From Eleusine coracana subsp. coracana (taxonomy: Eukaryota > Streptophyta > Magnoliopsida > Poales > Poaceae): a stretch of 64,000 nt of DNA. This document shows, in pieces, positions 42,450-51,685 of the stretch (positions are counted from its first letter, which is position 1; the number at the start of each line of letters is the position of its first letter). Under the pieces are notes generated by a model. It was not told the origin of the DNA. It searched no databases and saw only the letters and a list, made by a program, of their open reading frames with translations. Location of the stretch: positions 14,104,501-14,168,500 of the forward strand of contig CM064417.1 of NCBI GenBank assembly GCA_032690845.1. Reading direction: 5' to 3'. Both the position numbers and the translations under genes were made by a program.

Positions 42450-43985
42450 ATGGTGTCAAATGAGGTTGATACAAGTGTTGTAGCACAACGATTGTTTAAT
42501 TCTCAAATGGAGAAGGTAGAGCAAAATCAAATGAATAACTTGTTTCAGACTCACTTTGTTGTGAAGGATCGACGTTGTCGTGTCATCATTGATGGAGAGA
42601 GTAGCAACAACGTCGCAAGCTTGGAATTGGTCGAGAAGCTCGGCTTGAACACACAGCCACACCCATGTCCATACTACATCCAATGGGTAAATTGTTGTGG
42701 TAAGATAAAGGTAGATAAAATTGCACGAATTGAATTTTTTATTGGTTCTTATAAGGATTGTGCAGATTTTGATATAGTGCCTATGCAAGCGTGTCATTTG
42801 TTATTGAGTAAGCCTTGGATTTCTATAAATAATGCTTTGCACAATACCATTGTTAATAGCTATTCATTTAAATACAATGGTAGAAGAGTTACTCTTAAAC
42901 CTATCTCTGCTGCTGAAATTTTAGAAGAGGATCAACAAAGACTTGAGAGAAGAAAGAATGAACCATTTAGGAAAGAATGGACTATTTCAAATGTTGCAAC
43001 ACTTACATCAAAATCTGAATTAGATGATGAACATATTTCCTTGCCTCTTGTTGCAACTAATAGGTTTCAGGTTCTACACAAAGAAGAGGATAGTGAGAAA
43101 GATGAAGAACATGTTGTTGCTTCAGGTAAGAGCTTTCTTGATGTGATGAATTGTTCCAACAATCTTGTTGTATTGGAACCTTGTCTTGATTTGCCTTTGC
43201 CACAAGTTGATTTATCTACTGATCCTTATGATAAAGAGGAGTTATGTGCCAGTGCTTCACTTATACCTTTGCCACAACAAATGAATAAGCTTGATGTTTT
43301 TGCTTATGATTCACCTACTAGTGCTGAAATAAAACATTTGATTTTAATAATATGTGAAAAGGATGAGCAGAAATTATTGTCTTCTCTAAATACTTTGGGT
43401 TATATTGAATTTGATGTTCTTTGTGATCTAAATATCGTGGAGAAGCAAATCTTTTCTCAAACTGAATTGCCTTTACTAACAAGAAATGAATTTTATGCTA
43501 TAGGAAACTATGATCATAGAGGTATATTTATGGTGCATAAAGTTTATATTTGCTCAAACATGAATACTCCTTGTGTTGTACAACCAAAAGATGAACTAAA
43601 AAACTGCAATAACAATTACCATGTCATGTCATGTTTTTCTAGTGTTTTTAAGATCATACATTTTCTATCTTCTCATAACAGGGAGAATGATGTTTATATT
43701 GCTGAGCAAGTTTTCATAGAGGTCATTAATTTGCATGGCATGCGTTCTATTATAGTTTCACATTGTGATGATAAATTTTATAATGCTTATAAATATGAGT
43801 TGTATCCCAAGTTTGGGAATAGTTCCACAATTAATATTTCAGATTTGAGACCATACATGGGAGAAAGAGATGAGCTTGAGTCGAGGACGACTCTAATTCA
43901 AAAGGGGGAGATGATGAGGACATCACCCTTATGGATACACCCAGCACTTCGCCAACCAAAATGCAAGTTCATGGGCGACAACTGA
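42450..43985 (+). CDS. H fused ORF: protease, novel linker, integrase remnants
   Basis: 511 codons without a stop. Residues about 1-150 are the protease region with IIDGESSNNVAS, where the usual DGGS reads DGES, then DIVPMQACHLLLSKPW. Residues about 150-390 form an acidic linker with no recognisable domain. Residues about 390-440 look like a shortened integrase core (NDVYIAEQVFIEVINLHGMRS). The end has the integrase C-terminal STINISDLRPYMGE and ELESRTT, then runs into the LTR in a frame shifted from the usual tail. There is no gag core, RT or RNase H. It may be translated but no enzyme activity is expected. Confidence 0.75.
   Translation: MVSNEVDTSVVAQRLFNSQMEKVEQNQMNNLFQTHFVVKDRRCRVIIDGESSNNVASLELVEKLGLNTQPHPCPYYIQWVNCCGKIKVDKIARIEFFIGSYKDCADFDIVPMQACHLLLSKPWISINNALHNTIVNSYSFKYNGRRVTLKPISAAEILEEDQQRLERRKNEPFRKEWTISNVATLTSKSELDDEHISLPLVATNRFQVLHKEEDSEKDEEHVVASGKSFLDVMNCSNNLVVLEPCLDLPLPQVDLSTDPYDKEELCASASLIPLPQQMNKLDVFAYDSPTSAEIKHLILIICEKDEQKLLSSLNTLGYIEFDVLCDLNIVEKQIFSQTELPLLTRNEFYAIGNYDHRGIFMVHKVYICSNMNTPCVVQPKDELKNCNNNYHVMSCFSSVFKIIHFLSSHNRENDVYIAEQVFIEVINLHGMRSIIVSHCDDKFYNAYKYELYPKFGNSSTINISDLRPYMGERDELESRTTLIQKGEMMRTSPLWIHPALRQPKCKFMGDN
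43878..43893 (+). other. Inverted repeat upstream of the H polypurine tract
   Basis: GAGTCG-AGGA-CGACTC, perfect 6-bp stem with the AGGA loop. Confidence 0.75.
43900..43911 (+). other. Polypurine tract of H
   Basis: AAAAGGGGGAGA directly before the LTR start at 43912. Confidence 0.85.
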
Positions 43986-44811
43986 ATTTACGGGTGAGCT
44001 TGTTCCTAATGATTACTTTATGTGATTTTGAGAATAGATTGCTACCTAATGAATTAATTGTTGTTAGAAACCATGGAGATGATGATGAGATAGCTGGGGA
44101 GGTGATTGGAGACGTGATGGGCCATCAAGGACGTCCAAGCCAAGGTGGAGGCCCAATCAAAACCGACTTCGAGTCTGTCTCGGAGCACAGGACCAGTCTG
44201 CACTAAAACGGATGCTCAGGACGCATACGGACTCGGAGTTTAACGTTCTATATATGCCTGGAAAGATAACGAAAATCCCTTTCCAACACAACTAGTCCCA
44301 TGTCAAAATTCGTCCCGAGCCGTTGGCAATCGCCAAAACAATTTGACTTCCAGAATCTGTCCTGGTGCTGCGACACCGTAATCGGTCTTTGGGCCATGTA
44401 TCGAGTTGAGGCCACTTAGGGCTGCGTCCAGGGGGTCTTGCACGACCCTAGGGTCCTCATATACAGCCGTCGCCTCTTCATTAGGGTTTGGGTTTTGCTT
44501 AGATTATTCTGTTGATAACAGTTTCGCCGTTTGATCGGTTTGTGAGATCCCAACTTGTGAGATTCATCATATACTTGCAAATTTGGTTGCATTCTTCTTT
44601 GTTCTTGCTTGTGTTCTTGATTTGCAGTCAAGGATAAGCCTTCTCGGTGAGGTCAATTATTCTTGAACGGTTTATAACCAGAGGAGACGTTGTGCTGCGA
44701 TTGCAGGGTTCAGAACGTGTCGTTCAGAAGCCGGATCGATTTGTGTATCGCCTCCGGCTTAATCAAGATTATCAGAACCTATCGGAAGATCGGGAACCCT
44801 TGTTTACATCA
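43912..44811 (+). repeat. 3' LTR of H
   Basis: TGATGAGGACATCACCC to TTACATCA, 900 bp, followed by CATGT. It encodes a tail (RNHGDDDE) homologous to the LTR-encoded tail of A, but in a different frame from the 42450-43985 ORF. The LTR at 11936-12455 is the closest relative in the window. Confidence 0.9.
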
Positions 44812-44816
44812 CATGT

Positions 44817-45019
44817 CACCCACATTGGGCAACTTCTTGCTTAAGTGCCGGATGTAGTCCCGGAAGGACTCGCCAGCTTTCCGCCGGCAATTCTTGAGGT
44901 CCCAGGGGTTGCCCGACCGGACGTAGGTCCCCTGGAAGTTCCCGACGAAGATGTTTCTCAGGTCACTCCAATCATAGATCTAACCCTCGGGGAGGTGCTC
45001 AAGCCATGCACGGGCCGAG
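44817..45019 (-). pseudogene. Element G gag, core part
   Basis: Minus-strand frame: an ARAWLEHLPEG segment, then after one TAG IYDWSDLRNIFVGNFQGTY, then FRDYIRHLSKKLPNV. This is the retrotransposon gag core of Tat elements. It is bounded by H on one side and by the solo LTR with its CCGAG duplication on the other. Confidence 0.85.
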
Positions 45020-45942
45020 TGATGTGAACAAGGATTCCTGATCTTCCGAAAGGTTCTTGGTAAGTTGATTTGGTCAGAGGCGACACACAAATCGATCCGG
45101 CTTCAGAACAACACGTTCTAAACCCCGCAATCGCAGCACGACGTCTCCGCTGGTTATCAACCGTCCAAAGACGATTGACCTCGCCGAGAAGGCTAATCCC
45201 TGCCTGTGAATCAAGAACACAAGCAAGAACAACGAAAAATGCAACACAATTGCAGATGTATGATTAAACTCTCGAAGTTGGGGTCTCACAAACCGATGAA
45301 CGGCGAAACTATTTATGAACAGAATTGATTTAAGCAAAACCCGAACCCTAATGGTGCGGCGGCAGATGTATATAAAGACCCTAGGGTCGTGCAAGACCCT
45401 CTGGACGCGCCCCTAATTGGGCTCAACTAGATACAAAGCCCAAAGGCCAAAAATAGGCGACGCAGCACCGACACAGATTCTGGACTCTCACTTGTTTTGA
45501 CGATTCCCGATGACTCCGGATGAATTTTGACATGAGGCCGGCGGCATTGGAAAGGTCTTCTCCTTATCTTTCCGTGCATATGTAGAACGTCCAAATCCGA
45601 GTCCGTATGCGTCCTGGGCGACCGTCTTAGTACAGACTGGTCCTGGGCCCCGAAACAGACTCGAAGTCGGTTTTGATTGGGCCTCCACTTTGGCTTCCAA
45701 GCCCTTGCTGGTCCTCCACGTTCCCAACTCCTTCTCCCATCATCTCCTGGTCCTCTCCATGGTTTCTAATCATAAAATAATCATTAGGTAGCAAACCATT
45801 CTCAAAAGTAACATATAGCAAAGAACGTAGGAACGAGCTCACCTCTAAATTTAGTTGTCGTGCATGAGCTCTAGTCATTGGACCTTGCAAGTCCAGATTT
45901 GGAGGAGTGTTGTGTGTATCCATAGGAGTGATGTCCTCATCA
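45020..45942 (-). repeat. Solo CRM-type LTR, antisense, TSD CCGAG
   Basis: In its own orientation TGATGAGGACATCACTCC to CACATCA, 923 bp, minus strand. CCGAG flanks it at 45015-45019 and 45943-45947. Removing it and one CCGAG joins the gag frame of G. A full element must once have been here and lost its interior by recombination between its LTRs. It is of the LTR2 subfamily and parallel to gag-pol of G. Confidence 0.95.
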
Positions 45943-45947
45943 CCGAG

Positions 45948-46014
45948 TCGGCGAGGTAGAGTGGGAGGTTGTGGATGATGGCGAGGTCGTTGATGGCCCC
46001 TCCAGCTTGGCACG
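45948..46014 (-). pseudogene. Element G gag, N-terminal stub fused to LTR
   Basis: The minus-strand frame KLEGAINDLAIIHNLPLYLAD starts the gag core and ends at the solo LTR. Toward higher coordinates it joins the middle of the G 5' LTR with no primer site, leader or gag start between them. The join is a deletion of those parts, at about 46014. Confidence 0.75.
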
Positions 46015-46975
46015 CGTGGTCTTTGGTCTTCGCGGCCCCCACCGTCCTCATCTTGTGCAGAGGGGAAATGCTGCGTCCGAGCGTGTCCCCGTTCTTCATC
46101 GTCTAGTCCAGCCCCTTCGTGTCACTATAGCCGACGTGTTCCGTCGTGCGTGGGGAGGTGCAGCATGGGCTTTGTCAAGTTGCTTGGGCAAGGTTCAATC
46201 TAGCTATCTCTCAAACCGTCCTGCACCGTCATAGTTAGGCGTGTCAATGCACGGCGGCAGCACAGCATGCCTTGTCACATCTACCACCATCAGCGGGCAC
46301 TGGTGCTGACGAGGGGGGCAAGTGCCTGGAGGGATTTGGCTCCATCGCACTGTGCCTGCATAGTGGGTGTGGCATTTAAGGCTGGGTGGTTGGTGGTTGT
46401 TGACCGCCGGCTCGCTCGACCCCTTCCGTCGAGGGTTGATGCATTGGGTAGCGCTTGTTAGGACCGGCGCGGAGTTGGAATCCATACCATCCAGATAGGG
46501 CAATCGAGTTTCTCCACTCCATCACTCCTGGTCTGGCGATTGCAGGAGGGGCCAATACTGTCGCCGTTCCAGTGGTGGCATCGGGGCGCCCGCCCTTGCC
46601 CCGGGGTGGATAGGCTTGGGTTAATGGCTGAGTCATCCACCTGGGAGTTCGGGCCACGCACACACGTCATCAGGTGGAGCGATTCGCTTTCCGACCCTTT
46701 TGGGGGGTCGTGCGGGGCGTGACGAATCCTCGACCCCTGTTGAGGGGTCGAGCGGGACGCAACCGTCCCTCGACCACTTCAGGGGTCGAGCGAGTCGGAA
46801 TGGCAGTGCGGCTTTCGCGGCTAAGGCCTGACTTCCATGGGGATGCTTCCCATGAGGACCCACATGGGGGGTCCGCCTCGGTGGCGATCCTGCGGGCCCT
46901 TTCGAGCATGTTTGAGTCTGGCACGTGTGAGCCCTTAGGAGGTACCACGTGGCACCCTGTTATTTACCCTTGACA
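46015..46975 (-). repeat. 5' LTR of G, truncated
   Basis: Matches the 3' LTR from 19740 onward and ends TTACCCTTGACA. The first 440 bp or so (plus orientation), including the TGTCGGTG end and both microsatellites, are missing. It retains the site that element A occupies in the other LTR, here empty (46552-46556). Confidence 0.88.
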
Positions 46976-46980
46976 AGTAG

Positions 46981-48042
46981 AAAAGGAGAGCGTGGGAGAA
47001 AAAGTATGGTTGCTATAGCCACAAAATCAGAGATGAAAGAAATGAGAGAAAACCCTAACATAACACATTTTGTACTCTTGTACAAAGATGCAATTCTTTC
47101 CACTAACGACATGACCTCTCTTCCTAGTGTTGTTTCTAATGTGTTGCAGGCATTCAATGATGTTTTTTGGAGGAGGTACCTGCTAGTCTACCCCCACTTC
47201 GTGGGATTGAGCATCAAATTGATCTCATTCCTGGAGCCTCTCTTCCAAACCGGCCACCATATCGCACCAACCCGAAAGAAACGAAAGAAATTCAGCGACA
47301 AGTGCAAGCACTACTTGTCAAAGGGTATGTACGCGAGAGTCTTAGTCCTTGTGCTATCCCTGTTATTCTTGTTCCAAAGAAAGATGGTACTTGGAGAATG
47401 TGTGTTGATTGTAGAGCTAATAACAATATTACTATCCGACATCGTCATCCTATTCCTAGGCTTGACGACATGCTTGATGAACTTAGTGGTGCTGTTATTT
47501 TCTCTAAAATTGACATATGTAGTGGATACCATCATATTAGAATGAAGGAGGGAGATGAATGGAAGACAGCCTTTAAAACAAAATTTGGGCTGTATGAGTG
47601 GCTAGTGATGCCTTTTGGTTTAACTAATGCACCTAGCACTTTTATGTGCTTAATGAATCATGTTTTGAGGGCTTTCATTGGAAAATTTGTGGTGGTTTAT
47701 TTTGATGACATATTGATATATAACCGCACCCTAGAAGAACATGTTGAACACATCAAAATGGTGTTGGAGGTGCTTAGAACTGAAAAATTGTATGCTAACC
47801 TAGAAAAGTGCACCTTTTGCACCGACAAGGTTGTGTTTTTGGGGTTTGTTGTTTCAGGACAGGGGGTGGAGGTGGATGAATCCAAGGTCGAAGCTATCAA
47901 GAATTGGCCAACTCCTGTCAATGTGAGCCAAGTAAGAAGCTTTCATGGTCTTGCTGGCTTCTACCGGCGCTTTGTGAAGAATTTGAACACCATTGCAGCC
48001 CCATTGAACGAGCTAACCAAGAAGGGTGTGGAATTTGTGTGA
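46981..48042 (+). pseudogene. Element B protease-RT connector and reverse transcriptase
   Basis: The connector continues the frame of 18796-19292. A frameshift lies in the T-run at 47162-47167. The RT is then open 47167-48042 (291 codons): [35 protein letters not shown], motif [15 protein letters not shown] with its Asp, [16 protein letters not shown], catalytic YFDD in [11 protein letters not shown], and the thumb to [14 protein letters not shown]. It ends in TGA at 48040, one change from TGG. All RT catalytic aspartates are present, so this RT decayed less than that of A. Confidence 0.9.
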
Positions 48043-48606
48043 GGTAAGTCACAAGAAGCTGCTTTTCAAGAGTTAAAGAATTGTTTAACTTCAGCCCCCT
48101 TGCTTTCTTTACCTGATTTTAATACATCCTTTGAGGTAGAATGTGATGCTAGTGGGATAGGCATAGGAGGTGTCTTGATGCAAGAAGGAAAACCCATAGC
48201 ATATTTTAGTGAGAAACTTGGTGGTACTCAACTGAATTATCCGGTTTATGACAAAGAATTATATGCTCTAGCTCGTATTCTTGAAACCTGGCAACATTAT
48301 CGTTGGCCTAAGTGGGTTGTGTTCATTGAGTCTTTTCCCTATGTTGTTAAGTACAATGAGGGAAAGAAAATATTGTTGCTGATGCTTTATCACAAAAAAA
48401 GTATTTTGCTTAATCAATTGGAGGTCCCAAGATTAGAGCACATAAAGGAATTATATGCTGCTGACCTTGTTTTTGCAGGACTATACTTGAAATGTCAAGA
48501 TAGAAAAGGGTGGGACAAGTACCATTTGCATGATGGGTTCTTGTTCGGAGCTAACAAATTGTGTGTTCCAGATTCGTCCATTTGTTTGCTTTTATTGCAG
48601 GAATGA
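48043..48606 (+). pseudogene. Element B RNase H with internal deletion, and linker
   Basis: In frame after the TGA: FEVECDASGIGIGGVL gives the first Asp, then YDKELYALARILETWQHYRWPK with the Glu. The sequence then jumps to WVVFIESFPYVVKY, so about 30 residues with the next catalytic Asp are missing. A similar but larger loss affects A. The last part is the linker to integrase, ending in TGA at 48604. Confidence 0.88.
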
Positions 48607-49650
48607 CACATGGGTGGTTTGATGGGTCACTTTGGAAGAGAAAAGACCTACTTTCTGCTAAGTGATCACTTCTATTGGCCAAAGATGAGGCGTGATGTGG
48701 ACAGGTTTGTGCAATGGTGTACAACTTGCCACAAGGCTAAATCAAAACTGAACCCCCACGGATTGTATACTCCACTCCCCTCCCCAAATGCACTTTGGCA
48801 AGATATAAGCATGGACTTTGTTTTAGGATTACCAAGAACTAAGAAGGGGAGGGATTTAGTTTTTGTTGTTGTGGATAGGTTCTCTAAAATAGCACATTTT
48901 ATTCCTTGTCATAAGAGCGATGATGCATCACATGTAGCTGACTTGTTTTTCATGGAAATTGTGAGATTACATGGTGTGCCCAAGACCATTGTTTCAGACC
49001 GAGATGTGAAGTTCATGAGCTACTTTTGGAAGAATTTGTGGGCCAATCTTGGCACAAAGTTGCTGTTTTCAACAACTTGTCACCCACAAATTGATGGACA
49101 AACGGAGGTGGTGAACCGTACACTCTCCATACTGCTGCGAAAAATGATCAAGACGAACCGAAAGGAGTGGGAGGATTGCTTATCACATGTTGAGTTTGCA
49201 TATAATAGGGCAGTCCACTCAACAACGCAGATATGCCCATTTGAAGTTGTGTATGTATTCGAGCCCATTACACCACTTGACTTGTTGCCACTTCCACTTC
49301 AAGAACATGCAAACATGGAGGTGTCCAAGGGGGCTGACTATGTGAAGAAAATCCACATGAAGACCAAGTAGGAGATTGAGAAGAAATCAAAGTACTATGC
49401 TACAAAGGCAAATAGGAACCGCAAGAAGGTGATCCTTGAGCCTGGTGACTATGTTTGGGTTCACCTTCAGAAGGATTGGTTTCCGTAGAAATGGAAGTCC
49501 AAATTGCTGCCCTGAGGTGATGGCCCATTCAAGGTCCTTGCAAGAATAAATGACAATGCCTACAAGATTGAGCTTCCAGGAGATGAATATGTAGCGAACA
49601 ACACCTTCAATGTTGTTGATTTGTCTCCATTTCGTGGTCATGAAGAATTC

Positions 49651-49666
49651 GAGTCGAGGTCGACTC
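49651..49666 (+). other. Inverted repeat upstream of the B polypurine tract
   Basis: GAGTCG-AGGT-CGACTC, perfect 6-bp stem. Confidence 0.75.
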
Positions 49667-49671
49667 TTATT

Positions 49672-49685
49672 GAAGAAGGCGAGGA
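49672..49685 (+). other. Polypurine tract of element B
   Basis: GAAGAAGGCGAGGA immediately before the LTR at 49686. Confidence 0.7.
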
Positions 49686-50804
49686 TGATGAGGACATCCC
49701 TCATGACTACACCTATGAGAGACCAATGACTCGAGCCAAAGCAAAGCAATACAACATGACGTGAATCTTTTCCTTAATGATTGTGAACATGCATCTTATA
49801 AGAGTCATGTACTACCTAATGGAGGTGCATTACTTGTCCTCAGGTTTGAAGCATAGGTTCAAGACATGGTTGCCACTTGATGCCCAAAGAGAGCAAGTTG
49901 AAGTCGATGTGCTGATGTCTAGATTCTGTACTTCAACTTCAAGATGAATTCTATATCATTCTAAGAGGTACCACCCTAAGTATTATACATGGACAGAAAG
50001 GGCTTGAAGCCTACTTTCATATGCAACAAATGGTGCATCCATTGGATCTCTACAGAGAGAGTTATGCCTATTTTAGTTAAGACTGCTCTAGACTCATTCT
50101 GTCTCTAGGTGTGTTACTTTTACTCCGGAAGTGTTCCTTTCTATTGTCCAGACTTGTTCGATCTGATTGGTGTTACTTTTACTTAGGGCGTGTTACTTTT
50201 ACTCAGGAAGTGTTCCTTTTTCTAGTTCAGACTTTGTCCGATCTGAACGGATGTTACTTTTGCTTATGGCATGTTACTTTTTCTTAGGAAGTGTTCCTTT
50301 TCAGTTCGGACTTGTGCGATCTGAACAAGTGTTACTTTTGCTTAGGGCATGTTAATTTTTCTTAGGGAGTGTTCCTTTTTACTAGTTCGGACTTGTCTGA
50401 TCTTAACAGATGTTACTTTTTTGTTTCTATGTCGATTTGGCCCAGCTAGGAGGGGTGTTCCTAGCATAAATAACCCTTCTACACCTTGTGGAAACCCTAA
50501 CCATGAATTGAACTCAGAAAAATAGAGAAGCATATTTCTCTTATCCTTAAGGTTTGTGCCATAGTTGCCCCCTTGAGGATTGGGAGTTTTATCTACCACT
50601 TGTTCTTGTGTTTCCTTGTGATTTGCAAGAGCACCGCCTCTCCTTTGCGTGGTTCAGGTTACGGATCGACCAAAGCGTGTTGTTGGGCGAAATGTTTGTC
50701 ACAGGTGGATGTTTTAGCAGCTATTGGTGCCACGATTCGTCAAGTTTCATGGGTCAGTTATCCCTAGATCCTACGACGAGAAGATCAGGCAAGCCCCCAT
50801 ATTA
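49686..50804 (+). repeat. 3' LTR of element B
   Basis: TGATGAGGACATCCC to CCCCATATTA, 1119 bp, followed by GAAGG. The last bases differ from CCCCATCA in the 5' copy, probably by mutation after insertion. Confidence 0.9.
50105..50420 (+). repeat. Tandem repeat array inside the 3' LTR of B
   Basis: About four units with GTTACTTTT(A/G)CTTAGGGC and GTGTTCCTTTT, parallel to 15312-15650 in the 5' LTR. Confidence 0.8.
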
Positions 50805-50809
50805 GAAGG

Positions 50810-51685
50810 GCAACGCTGGACTGTTTGTGCCACAACAGTACACGACATACCAGGCTATGAGGAGAGACACATGCATGGAGATGGAGCTGTATTTTAGATA
50901 CTTGCCTGGACTTGCAGAGTTAGTCACCAGTCCGTACAAATATCGGGAGGATATACCGATGGAGTTCTACGCCTCACTTTGGGTAGCTAGAGATCGCTCT
51001 AAGTTCTGGTTTATGTTCAGAGGAGAGCAATAGCTTTTGACCAGGGAGGATCTGATAGCTACACTAGGACTACTTGCTTCAGATCTATAGTTGTACAGGA
51101 GTGCCTATGAGACTTTCGCTCCACCCCGCAGACCACAAGGAGGGATGCTACCTCCAGACGACATGGTGTTAGTTGCTTTTCCACCACCACACACTCCAGG
51201 ATTTGACAGACGCCTTGCTAGGCTCATAGCAGAGGTGAAGGTGGTTAGAGCGATAGTCACCAGGACTATCATTCTGAGGTTAGGGTACAGAGAGGAGTTC
51301 ACACTCTTGCACCAGTGGGCAGTGGTAGCTATTCTGAGAGGACAACAGTTTGACTTGGTAGAACTGTTCATAGCTGAGATGGAGGAGGCTATCTCTGAGA
51401 GGGTTAGAGGACGTCACTTAGTCTACGGTCTATATATTTGCTATCTTCTGAGGAGACTAGGACTAGTGACTGAGGAGCAGTACGAGGCTTTCCCTGAGTT
51501 GACCACTAGCTATGCACCTCGAGTCCCCAGGGGATCACAGTCAGCATCTAGCTAGTAGACGGATGAGCAGGAGTCACCGCCAGTCACTCATGAGTAGGAG
51601 GCTCATCCAAAGACGGCAGTTCCTGAGTCAGCTAGCACAGAAGCACCACCTGAGCCAGCAGCAGTTTTAGAGTCTGATCACACCT
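50810..51685 (+). pseudogene. Unidentified gag-like ORF, C-terminal part
   Basis: Continues the frame of 14206-14887 beyond element B. Open pieces 50827-51033 and 51091-51555 contain MEMELYFRYLPGLAELV, SLWVARDRSKFWFMFRGE, then after TAG stops LTREDLIATLGL, a Pro-rich hinge with PPDDMVLVAFPPPH, and a helical part (REEFTLLHQWAVVAILRG, LICYLLRRLG-like). The final 130 bp are Pro/Glu/Ser-rich. All stops are TAG. The alternation of short globular segments with a STOP-less helical domain resembles large plant retrotransposon gag proteins, but I cannot name the family. Confidence 0.5.

Larger units (their letters stand above)
41159..44811 (+). mobile_element. H: deletion-derived CRM-type element, TSD CATGT
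   Basis: Both sides show CATGT (41154-41158 and 44812-44816). The 5' LTR keeps only an inner 335 bp; its first 57 bp, its last half and the primer site are gone. The interior has a leader related to that of A, then one long ORF with protease and integrase remnants but no gag core, RT or RNase H. The 3' LTR is complete. H could have been mobilised only by proteins from relatives, or it was deleted after insertion. Confidence 0.85.
19293..46975 (-). mobile_element. G: Tat-lineage Ty3/gypsy element with antisense gene, minus strand
   Basis: On the minus strand the order is truncated 5' LTR (46975-46015), gag, protease, RT, RNase H, second RNase H, truncated integrase, then a gene on the opposite strand (33130-36231), a repeat-bearing 3' UTR and the 3' LTR (29532-29128 and 20265-19293). 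Flanking five-mers are AGTGG (19288-19292) and AGTAG (46976-46980), one mismatch. It lies in the protease-RT connector of element B. Four later CRM-type sequences lie within it (A, H, a solo LTR, an LTR fragment). Without them G is about 13.6 kb. Confidence 0.88.
48607..49745 (+). pseudogene. Element B integrase with LTR-encoded tail
   Basis: Open 48610-49371: zinc region ([18 protein letters not shown]), first Asp in [11 protein letters not shown], second in [10 protein letters not shown], Glu in [14 protein letters not shown] at 49369 and two more stops interrupt the C-terminal domain, which reads LEPGDYVWVHLQKDWF and INDNAYKIELPGDEY. The frame passes FESRSTLIEEGEDDEDI and enters the 3' LTR at 49686, with PMTRAKAKQYNMT at its end. 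The tail is shorter than that of A. The D-D-E triad is complete, but stops disable the copy. Confidence 0.9.
14888..50804 (+). mobile_element. B: CRM-like chromovirus (Ty3/gypsy), complete ends, TSD GAAGG
   Basis: LTRs at 14888-16028 and 49686-50804 flank gag, protease, RT, RNase H and integrase in plus orientation. The five bases before (14883-14887) and after (50805-50809) are both GAAGG. Removing the element restores the frame of the gag-like ORF on both sides. The LTR start TGATGAGGACATC, the polyprotein running into the 3' LTR, and the tRNA-Met type primer site fit the CRM clade. The element is split at 19292/46976 by element G and carries stops, one frameshift and an RNase H deletion, so it is inactive. 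Confidence 0.9.
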
